This document shows positions 56,001 through 64,000 of a stretch of DNA of 64,000 nucleotides, piece by piece. This DNA comes from Triatoma infestans (taxonomy: Eukaryota; Arthropoda; Insecta; Hemiptera; Reduviidae), in contig JAAEAF010000278.1 of NCBI GenBank assembly GCA_011037195.1, positions 124,001 through 188,000 on the forward strand, read 5' to 3'. The translations under genes and the position numbers were made by a program. Under the pieces are notes generated by a model. The model saw only the letters and a list, made by a program, of their open reading frames with translations. It was not told where the DNA came from and did no database searches. How positions within the stretch are numbered: the first letter of the stretch is position 1; every line of letters begins with the position of its first letter.

Positions 56001-59000
56001 TAATCCGAAACCGGTCAGGAACAAAAGGAAAGTACATGCTACGATGGATAAAATACCAGAAGGCTGTATATCCACTACAGATCAGTTGTCGTGAACGAGG
56101 ATAGGTGGATAGCAAACAAACGGTAGTGTAAATTCTCATATTAATACATCAAATAAAATCCCAGGCTAAGACCGGAAGCTGAACAACCTATTACTACTAG
56201 CTTACCTAAAATTGGTGTCCTGCATACAAACATGTAAATTAAATCAATTGTCAAATTAATCGCCTATATTTTTTTATGATTTTGGCTGTGATCTAAATTC
56301 TGTGAGCCAATAAAAAAAAAACATTATTCCTAATTTTCAATACATATACAATCTGCTATTATGTCCGCCTTAGCAAGCTTCTTTTCCTTAATTCAGAAAG
56401 GTTTTGAATTTTCCTCTATTGAGAGTAGCTCATGTTTCGTTGCACTCCCATTCTTAAAATTTCTGCCAGAGATCTACACCGACTGATTTTGTCTACTGTA
56501 ATCTATGTATTATCGATTGAACCTATTCATTTTTTAAGTTTATTTATAATCATTCTTCAATTTTTGCAAAAAGGAGAAAAAATATTTAGAAAGTGAGTTT
56601 ATCCTACTAATAGAGAATTATTATCGAAATTGTTTTGTACACAGTCCAATGACTTTCCAATCCAGCTATAACAACAGTCTGTTGATGAAAAATCACAAAA
56701 TTGTTTTTCCATAATACAACCTGCTTCATTTTGTGATTGTCGACCAGTTTCAACGTTTACTATTTCAACAGGACATTTGACAATTTGTGCAGAAAGATTG
56801 CGATAAAGACCGCCAATAACCCTTTAAAATACATTTTTTATAAAAATGTTTCAAATAAAATTAAAACGTTTCTATTTATGCTGCAAGCATCCAAGTTTAA
56901 AGCAAATCGTTGTAACCGCTTTCTAGAAAATTCAAAAAAAAAAACCAAAAACCTACTCTGCAAACTCGCCCTTTCGAGGTAAACCGATTTTCTTCAAATT
57001 TAGAATTCCATCAAAGCTTCTAATTTGTATTAATATTTTCTAGGTGGTAACAACCATATATTATACTTTAGAGGAAATCGTAATGCCACAGACCCCCCCC
57101 CCCCAGCAATTTCCCAGGAAAATGTTACAAACTAAACTGATAAATATATATTTGTGTAGGTGTGTATGATGTTTAAAGAAGATCATTGGACCTGTTCCCG
57201 AGAAAAACTGAAAACAAAACTCAGTAAGCCGCACTTCCTGTTAATGGATTTTGCCTGAAATCTTCGTGTCTGATGCAGTCAGATTCTTAAATGGAATACC
57301 TACTAAACTTCCTGAGTCTTTTGGTTTTGGGGATATTCTGTTAACATACACAGAAACACACGCACACATAAGACCATTCGCTAAAAACTGTTTTTTTTCG
57401 TACTTAGAGGACCCCAGGATATGTATTTTTCGTAAAAAACTCAATTTCGAAAATCTAACACGATCGCAATACTCCCCTCTAGTAGATATAAGAGAAAGTA
57501 AAAAATATAATACATCATTCTGTTCTAAAGAAAATATATTAAATAAAATTAAATAATATTAATAATTACAAACCTTAACCATATCTAGATATAATGATTT
57601 AGTCCTATTGTTATCAAGGGTTTCACCAGCTGGATAGCAATATTCTCGGATATATCGAAAGATTAATGTTAACGATATATCTAATGAATGGGCTACCGGA
57701 TGCATTTCAGCAGAACCTGGACCCTCCGTCTCCATTTCAAATATCTCATCGGTCTGATGCTCTGATTGTTCTTGTATACTTGATTCCAATTCTGTTCGAG
57801 GTGAATGTGTATCTAAAGTGATCAACCTTAAGAAATTAAAAAATATAAACACTCATTTCTTTTGAAAATCAATATTTTTGTGAAATTATAATTAAATATG
57901 AATATTGAGAAATAAATTAGTGATATCATGTATAACTGAAAGGGAGTGAATTACTAAGATGAAATCACTAGGACCATGAAGACCGTGGTCCACACAAGGC
58001 GGTACCAGTTGGATGGAAGTTTTGAATTCATAGTTAGGAAGCAAATGTAGTGTGGCTGTGTTTTTACTGTTATCTTGTTAGCAAAACGCCAATCCCCGCT
58101 TTTGCCTTAAAGGGAAATATATTATTTTGAACGGTTCAAAAAAAAAAAGTAAAACTCACTTTGTTATTATTATTTTCAAAATTTCTTCTCTCATTGTAGG
58201 GAAATAATGGATTATTTGTAGCATATTATAAACATAGATTTCATGTTCATGTGACGACTTCTTCATGTATGGATAATTTTTTTTTAGTGATGTTAACAGA
58301 ATTTCTTTCGACCTGAGAAGAAAAATTATAAATCATTACCTCTGTATAGTTTAATTTACAAATAAGTTAATATTTTTTTGAATGGAGGGGATATACTTAC
58401 ATGGGAATGAGGGATAATATAGATTTAATGACGTGATGAATATTGTTGAAACACTTGATACTCTCATAAGATGGTTGGCTATCTTTCCACTCTTCATTGT
58501 CTACAAAGCATAATTAATAATTTTAAGAAAATGAATTCTTCAGAATAATATATTTTTAAAAACTGTAAGTAAAGATTGACAACTAACCGAATTTAAAGCA
58601 CGAAACAAGATGATCTATTACTTGTTTAGTATAATAATTATGAGCTGAACATAATTCCTGCAAAAATCCTTTGTATTCTACTACAACTTCATCGCTTCTG
58701 TGGGCCCATCTTAAAATCTATGTTAACAAAATGTAAGTTAATATAAATACAAAATTACATCTCATATTGCTATAATTATTTTGTGTAATCTCACCAACAA
58801 TACTTGAACGAAGAGCCTAAAATTTGTATCTAAAATAGATATACATCCTCTAGCTTCCTTTAAAAGTTGTGTTAAATCATCGTCCTAAAAGAAAATCACA
58901 ATTATAAACCATCATCCTTCATCATTCCTTTAGATGTAAACAATATAAATCATACATACTCTTATTCCTTGGCCAACAGTTCTTATTTGACAAAGTAAGT

Positions 59001-59136
59001 CTTCGTAAAGATTTCTGTCCTTTTCTGTGACAAAGTCCAACAATAAGGACTCTAAATTATAGTCCAGCTGGAATCGGACTACTTTAGTCTTGGCAGGCGA
59101 CTGTATATCCAGTCGACTGGTATTCAGAATAGACAT
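53023..59136 (-). CDS. RRN3: RNA polymerase I-specific initiation factor RRN3/TIF-IA
   Basis: RRN3 binds RNA polymerase I and recruits it to the rDNA promoter factor. Ten exons on the minus strand: 59136-58960, 58884-58795, 58717-58588, 58500-58401, 58312-58160, 57826-57574, 55847-55636, 55547-55378, 53583-53322, 53221-53023. Phases are consistent and the product is 581 residues, somewhat shorter than the human protein (about 650). Conserved blocks in order: NYPYMKKSSHEHE, SLDISLTLIFRYIRE, HHVQFLMFY, LFIRQASVFYIASLLSRAK, FGLHRIFYTTCQAIFYV, SRLNPLKACVPTV, FFPFDPYLL and an acidic DEDDDDDFLD tail. All match RRN3. The start ATG at 59,136 is the only one before the conserved region. It is head-to-head with the ZSWIM7 gene. 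Confidence 0.94.
53584..53772. mobile_element. Small inverted-repeat insertion beside the RRN3 exon 9 acceptor
   Basis: A near-perfect 15-bp direct duplication (CTATAAACATTTGAT at 53,584-53,598; CTATGAACATTTGAT at 53,758-53,772) brackets 159 bp. The insert contains inverted ends (CACTTGAATTTCCG and CGGAAACTCAAGTG). On the minus strand it has GGATGAA ... GGGCGAAACGTC, resembling the hammerhead-bearing ends of Penelope-like elements. The left duplication abuts the exon 9 splice acceptor, so the insert supplies the region where the branch point and pyrimidine tract would lie. Confidence 0.7.
53773..55377 (-). other. RRN3 intron 8, remainder
   Basis: AT-rich intron. The frames at 54,055-54,301 on both strands and at 55,168-54,953 have no motif or RRN3 similarity. 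No exon is required here, since phases on either side agree. Confidence 0.5.
55930..56150 (+). mobile_element. Penelope-type terminal fragment with well-formed hammerhead-like fold
   Basis: In RRN3 intron 6. The plus strand reads TTCCT, TTGACGA, stem-loop GGAT-GATA-ATCC, then GAAACCGGTC and AGGAA (55,982-56,021). TTCCT/AGGAA gives helix I. An outer stem TCGTAGCAT (55,968-55,976) with ATGCTACGA (56,036-56,044) pairs perfectly and extends it. ACCGGT is the short palindromic helix III and GTC the cleavage triplet. The first core base is T instead of C, which would weaken activity. A diverged relative lies at 56,720-56,775. Confidence 0.6.
56720..56780 (-). mobile_element. Diverged Penelope-type terminal scrap
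   Basis: CTTCATTTTGTGATTGTCG followed by ACCAGTTTCAACG parallels the ends at 31,055 and (inverted) 40,180. The core is decayed. Confidence 0.35.
56810..57510 (+). repeat. Hairpin-ended dispersed repeat, plus copy in RRN3 intron 6
   Basis: Landmarks in order: tttaaagcaaatcgttgtaa, ccccccccccagcaatttcc, gtaagccgcacttcctgtta, a CA-rich microsatellite at 57,350-57,372, and CAATACTCCCCTCTAGTAG followed by ATATAAGAGAAAGTA. The start side is missing. Confidence 0.6.
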
Positions 59137-60156
59137 TTAAATCCTAGAATTAAAACATGAAATAAATAACACTATTGATATTCGGAATAAAAGAAATTAA
59201 AAGGTAAGTATGATATCATTATTTTTCACAATATTATATATGTTTTGTTTAACACAAATACTGCATTGCGGAAATGAGAATTACCGCCATTGCGCAATTA
59301 GTTATTAGCAATATTTTGACGACAGCTTGCAAATTTATCCAAATCAATGCTTCTGATCGGGAGTTAATGATTAAAAGATGGTAATATACCCATGATAAAA
59401 AGTTAAAGAAAGAAGTTTTAAACTAAAAGCATCCAATTCATTCAAACACGTGGTGTTGTCACAACAAAATTATTTGATTTCGCAACTTTGCCAAAGACAG
59501 TTAAAGCAACGAAATTAATTTTAATTTTATTACTTTACAATGAACTAGAAATACTTAGATTTAAAAAAAAGGATCAAGTAATAAACGAAACTGAGCGGGT
59601 TAACAAGGATTGTTGAAGTAATTCGTTACTTTCCCTTGAAATGTCACTTACCTTCAGTACTTTGAGAATATAGTTCTTAATTTCTAGTAATACTGACTTT
59701 AAATAAAGTATTGTTCACTGAAAAACACAATTCACAATTACCAAGACACTCACAGGTTACTGTGCTATAACCCATGTTGCACATGTACGAATTTAGATGT
59801 GGCACAGCCACAAATGGAAGAATGTGTAGCAGAAGGTAACATTAACTTTCTATTGTATCTGTGATAAATATAGCTACTGTAAGAATAGTATGCCGAAGAA
59901 GTCAAAAATTAGATAAAAGTTGGTAGACGATTTTATGTTAATGAATTTGATTTATTATATGTTGGATGTGCTGAAGGCAAAGAATTTTAAGTTTATAAAG
60001 ATTGAAGGTTTTTACTAAGTGATGTTAATTTAGTATTTTTTTTTTAATTAATTGTATTTAATAATTTATACTTAAATCTTTTCTTAGGATTTTAGCTTTC
60101 GTTTAGCGGGAAAAGACCCACTAACACGGTTTTTAAAATTCCTCCTATTTGAATCG
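59137..60156. promoter_or_regulatory. Shared upstream region of RRN3 and ZSWIM7
   Basis: About 1 kb separates the two divergent start codons. It must hold both 5' UTRs and promoters, but no TATA box or other element is clear. A noncoding 5' exon of RRN3 could end near 59,652, where the minus-strand sequence GAAGGTAAGTG gives a good donor and the acceptor tctag would lie at 59,147. Confidence 0.4.
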
Positions 60157-61902
60157 ATGGCTAATAGATTTCATTTCTTTACTACCCAAAATATGGCACG
60201 CAGCGGCTCTGCAGATTATGTTGGAACTTTAGAAGCTCATATTCATAGCTCATTGCTGGAGGCTGTATGTAAGAGAATTGAGGAAAATAATCACGAAAGT
60301 AAATATCCTAATATATATCTAAGTTGTATATATACCTCATAGAATAAACTCGTTTTTGAATGATTTCGGTGTTTAATTTCTTTATCAAGTTCTTTTTATA
60401 CTAAAAGATTAAATTTTAAAGCTTGTCACAAATCCTTCGTAAACGTATATAAAAATAAAAAAATAATTTTTTGTTTGAACTCCTCATTGTTGAGTTATTT
60501 GTATTTAGTTTTAGTTGTGGCTGCAATTAATACATTTATATTTTTGTTTTTACTTTCAGTTACAGATGAAGATATTGCTGACTTATATAATGTTTTTGGA
60601 ACGAATCTTGAAAAATCATTTAATTTGATCGAAAAAGAGTGTTTTGAATTAGTCACAGTTGTAAATACTACTCGATCCTATGTTGTAGTATGTTATTAAT
60701 TTATTTTTATTGCATGCTCTTGATAATATTTTCACAAATTTTTTGTACAAATACTATTCGAATTTATGTTGTAGGTACATAATATATTAGTACTTACTTC
60801 CCTAATTTCATTTTGAATTTTGGTATCCCTGAGGGTTTCGTAACCTAACAGCTACGCCAGCAGACTTAGATATGTTTACTCATGGGTTTTAGCATATTAA
60901 AAGGCAAACTTTAGCCCGTCACCATATAAATTCACTTCTATTTAAATATTACTGCATTCTAAGACAAGTATGTAAAAAATACAAACATAGATAGCAGGGG
61001 AACCACATTGGATCTACATAGCGGTGGATTGATTTGACTCTTTACAATTGAAAATACTACCTTCTTATAAATCTGTACATATTATTTTATTTCATGCTCT
61101 CTTAACTAACTTACAGACAATTAAAATAGGCATTTAAGGGGTTCTTAACATAAACCATTTTCCTTTTATCGCGTTAGGTAGATTTAAATATGGATTTGTC
61201 TGTTATATGTAAATATAGATTGATTTCGACACGGTGACCCTCCCTTCCTTTGCAGAGATTTTTAAATTATATCGTGGGTTCGATATTAGAATTAGACAAC
61301 TCGAATTTTCTAGATTTTGAGTTAACTGCACTGGTACATTGTTCAGATAGTAACCGTTTCAATGCTAGAGGTGGGTAACTTAAAAAAAAACTCCAGAACT
61401 TTCTGAAACGGTTATTATCTAAACAGTGTGGTAGCGCAGTTAACTCTAAATCTAGAAATTTCGAGTTGTCTGGTTCTAGTATTGAACCCAAGATATAATT
61501 TAATTTTTTTTTCACACCGTTCGGGCGGTACCTGAGCTTGCGCTCACAGCCGCCTAATATAATTGAATATAAAATATAATGGCTTAGTTAAGTAGTATAA
61601 AATTATTTTGTGTTTAATTGAAATGAAATAATCATTATTCTTGAATTCTTCAGCTGCCTTGGATATTGTAATTTTGATTTGTTTACTTTTTGCAGGTTAA
61701 TGGTTCATCAGGTATATATACACTTTACCCATACGTTAACTTCTGTCAATGTTGCGCTTATAAAGTGAACATTTCGAAGAAAAAATCGTTTATTTGCAAA
61801 CATATTTTAGGAAGTAGATTAGCAATAGCAATGAAAAAATATAAAACAAGGATAAGTTCAGATTTTATTTATCACAACATGTCGGAAAATAATGTACTTT
61901 AA
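60157..61902 (+). CDS. ZSWIM7: SWIM zinc-finger protein 7 / SWS1 homologue
   Basis: ZSWIM7 (SWS1) works in the Shu complex with a RAD51 paralogue-like partner to promote RAD51 filaments in homologous recombination. Three exons, 60,157-60,298, 60,560-60,687 and 61,696-61,902, have GT-AG introns and matching phases and give 158 residues (human 140). Conserved parts: DLYNVFGTNLEKSFNLIEK, which parallels the LKFLFGSSATQALDLVDR region of the human protein, and the SWIM zinc finger CQCC ... FICKHILGSRLAIAM (C-x-C-xn-C-x-H). A second in-frame ATG at codon 13 could be the true start. AATAAA lies at 61,975-61,980. Confidence 0.87.
61263..61502. repeat. Hairpin-forming inverted repeat in ZSWIM7 intron 2
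   Basis: Two arms of about 110 bp are separated by an A-rich loop (61,379-61,390). Paired segments include AATTATATCGTGGGTTC with GAACCCAAGATATAATT, ACAACTCGAA with TTCGAGTTGT, GAGTTAACTGC with GCAGTTAACTC, and AACCGTTTC with GAAACGGTT. This is typical of a small MITE or foldback element. Confidence 0.8.
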
Positions 61903-61974
61903 CAAAAAAATAATTAAAATCTGTAGCTTTTTTTTTTAATTTAAACCTTTTTAACCAAATTTAAATTCATTAGC

Positions 61975-61980
61975 AATAAA
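61975..61980 (+). terminator. ZSWIM7 poly(A) signal
   Basis: AATAAA, 73 bp after the stop codon. Confidence 0.6.
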
Positions 61981-62299
61981 TTATACTTGCTTTAACTAAA
62001 TTAAACCTGTATGTTACCTTTATAATTATGTAGACAAAGATTGAATTCGAATTTAAAAAAAAAAATGTGAAATTGTTGAACAAGGTTTAATTTGACTTAA
62101 AAGTCCATATTAGATCCATAAACTATAATGCGAACAGTAAATGAAAATTCACATCTATTACATTTTACCAAATATAGTGTAGGAAATCTTAAAGAGGTTT
62201 CAGATAAAAATAACAATCTACACACAAGTTTCAAATAAAAATACAAAATAAGATACACATTTTTACAACACGTCCAAAAGTGTTCGTTAATAATTGTTT

Positions 62300-62305
62300 T
62301 TTATT
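62300..62305 (-). terminator. SNRNP48 poly(A) signal
   Basis: Minus-strand AATAAA, 17 bp after the stop codon. The two convergent genes have their ends within about 420 bp. Confidence 0.65.
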
Positions 62306-62321
62306 GTAATGTCTAGCATTT

Positions 62322-63508
62322 TTAACGATCGTGACGTCTATGTTTTGAATGATGACTGTGAGATGATTTATGACTACTTTTAGAAGAACGATCCCAATCT
62401 CGGGAAGATCTATCAGATCGAGAATGTCTAGAGTGACGATAATTCGCGCTATTGTCACGATATGGAGTACTACGACGTTTCTTATCTTGCCTATCATAAT
62501 GGTTGTATTTTTGATTATCTGAACCGTTCTTTTCATGAACGTGATCTGAATTCCTCCTTTCCTGGCGATGACCTGTGCTTATTTTGTCATTTGGAACGAA
62601 ACCATACGATTTCTTTCTTTCTCGTCGTTGTTCGCCCACAACCAAGCCCACGGTTTGCCAAGCAAGATGTGGATTACCATCCATTACTCTTACTTCGAAC
62701 ATTTCATCCTCTTCCTCTAGCTTCCCAGAAGTCCTACTAGCCTTTTTATTGTCTGTTTCTTCATCATTATCTCTAAGTGTTTCCATCTGCTCACTTATAA
62801 CTTCTCGTAATACCTACAACAGTAGAAAAGTAGTATTACTTGCGGTATAACTGGATTTCATACTTGATCTTGTTTTACTTAAATAATATGTTATGGGCAA
62901 ATTATTCTTCGAGGATCTTGTCATCTCTGTGAATATCTTAGTTAAATGAGAAGCACATATATACCCTGGTATATAAAAGTAAAATCGCCATCACCATGGT
63001 CAGCCGAAGTAAACATTCTACGTTGCATTTTTAATGTAAGAGAATGTAACGTGTGATTCAAACCAGATTTTTTTTTTTTTTTTTTTTTATACAAAACACA
63101 CTCAAGAGCGTGAAGATTTTATGTCGCAGTGTTAAGGATATTTGTCACTGCTTCTAGAGACCTAATGACCAATATTTTTTAAATTTGAAAAAGCTTTTTT
63201 GGTCACTGTTTAGTTTAAAATAAGTTCAGTTATGAGTTACAGAGAGTATTATTTTAAAGCGTACAAATTTTGCTTGATATTTGGGAAAAGAGAACTAAAC
63301 AATAGAGACACTCTACTTCCATAATCGTTACTCCTACTTATGCATCATTAATTTTTGTATATAACGAAAAAAAAAATGAGTTACCTCAGTGTGCGATTTG
63401 TTTTTAGTATGAACTTTATTTCTGTAGCTTATTCGTCGTCTTTTTGCATTTCTTTCAGATTCTAATAAACTTGCTAGTAATTGTGTATCGCTTAGTTTCT
63501 CCTGTTTC
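62322..63508 (-). CDS. SNRNP48: U11/U12 snRNP 48 kDa protein, C-terminal exons (partial)
   Basis: SNRNP48 belongs to the U11/U12 di-snRNP of the minor spliceosome and helps recognise U12-type 5' splice sites. Two exons are placed on the minus strand: 63,508-63,385 and 62,813-62,322. They encode KRRRISYRN, then KSHTEVLREVISEQMETL, matching the human segment KRRRQSYRAKNVHITKKSY followed by TEVIRDVINVHMEEL in order and spacing. The C-terminus is rich in Ser, Arg, His and Lys (SRHSRSDRSSRDW), as in the human protein. The first placed exon begins in phase 1, so the N-terminal exons, including the CHHC zinc finger, lie upstream and probably beyond the right edge. Confidence 0.88.
63040..63092 (-). 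repeat. Tip of the hairpin-ended repeat in SNRNP48 intron
   Basis: taagagaatgtaacgtgtga, then tcaaaccagat and a T run, is the start side of the dispersed family on the minus strand, with nothing of the body left. Confidence 0.5.
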
Positions 63509-64000
63509 CTGAAAATTATTAAAAGATGGAATTCTTAGAATAAAAGTTATATAACCTGCATTAAATGGACAATTACCCATGGCTTCCAAATGTAGTTGGA
63601 AAAAATTGAAGTTAAAAGTTAACAATATGATTTAAGAATTTCAGGAATATGAATTTTACTTAGCACTGTAAAAGCGAAACCTCAGGTATTAGTATTTCAC
63701 ATATAAATGAGCAATTTTTTTGTTAAGGGGATTTGCACTGCGACCTAAAAGATCTATGGTGGTGGGCCTCGAATGAGCAAACTATAAAAATCATAAAACT
63801 TCCGTTTGTTCACATGCTTAATCCTATAAGGATTTCAAATTACTGTTCAACAATAGAAACTTACCAATCCGCTGTCAATGAAGGTTATTTTGTAAAATTC
63901 CACTCAGAACATTCAGAATTTGTTTTGATGACATTATTTTGTAGTTTTACTAAATACTGATAATGAAAATTGTGAAATTTTCTATTTTAAATGAGGTTTC
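63509..64000. other. SNRNP48 upstream intron, no exon recognised
   Basis: A 75-codon plus frame (63,733-63,960) is on the strand opposite the gene and has no recognised motif. No CHHC zinc-finger codons were found on the minus strand here. Confidence 0.4.

Noticed and set aside
1..64000. CRISPR arrays, operons or bacterial features
   Set aside because: The window is spliced eukaryotic DNA; no regularly spaced direct repeats with unique spacers were seen apart from the in-frame protein repeat at 43,228-43,815.

Overview
The window is AT-rich, intron-bearing nuclear DNA from an animal, most likely an insect. The evidence is GT-AG introns, short exons with consistent phase, tRNA-derived SINEs, an I-type LINE with a (TAA)n tail, a Ty3/gypsy element, Penelope-like fragments and PIF/Harbinger remnants. 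The species is not identifiable from sequence reading alone.

Layout. Positions 1 to about 29,250 hold no host gene that I can support; this part is an accumulation of transposon debris. It contains three tRNA-headed or related SINE copies, two Harbinger deletion derivatives (5,059-6,208 and 26,966-27,721), a roughly 1 kb foldback (about 17,490-18,525) and many copies of one uncharacterised 0.7-0.9 kb repeat. That repeat has subterminal inverted repeats and a terminal hairpin and resembles Helentron-derived HINE elements.

From 51,028 down to at least 29,256, on the minus strand, runs a NuMA/Mud-type spindle-orientation gene. I place 16 exons whose phases all agree. Its penultimate intron (29,498-40,427) contains a four-level transposon nest: a Harbinger inside an I-type LINE, inside a gypsy LTR, inside Penelope-like sequence. 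An intronic stop codon and poly(A) signal just after exon 15 could give a short isoform that lacks the LGN/Pins-binding peptide. The large coiled-coil exon contains a seven-copy, 28-residue tandem expansion.

The right end is a compact cluster of housekeeping genes. RRN3/TIF-IA (RNA polymerase I initiation, minus strand, 53,023-59,136) is head-to-head with a ZSWIM7/SWS1 homologue (homologous recombination, plus strand, 60,157-61,902). The latter is tail-to-tail with a U11/U12-48K (SNRNP48) homologue (minor spliceosome, minus strand, 62,322-63,508, continuing off the right edge). These genes are neighbours but not functionally coupled.

The most unusual signals are repeated hammerhead-ribozyme-like motifs at Penelope-type ends (one with a long complementary stem I), the four-deep nest with exact target-site duplications at three levels, and the candidate alternative C-terminus of the NuMA/Mud gene. 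Exon edges were read by hand and may be off by a base in places.
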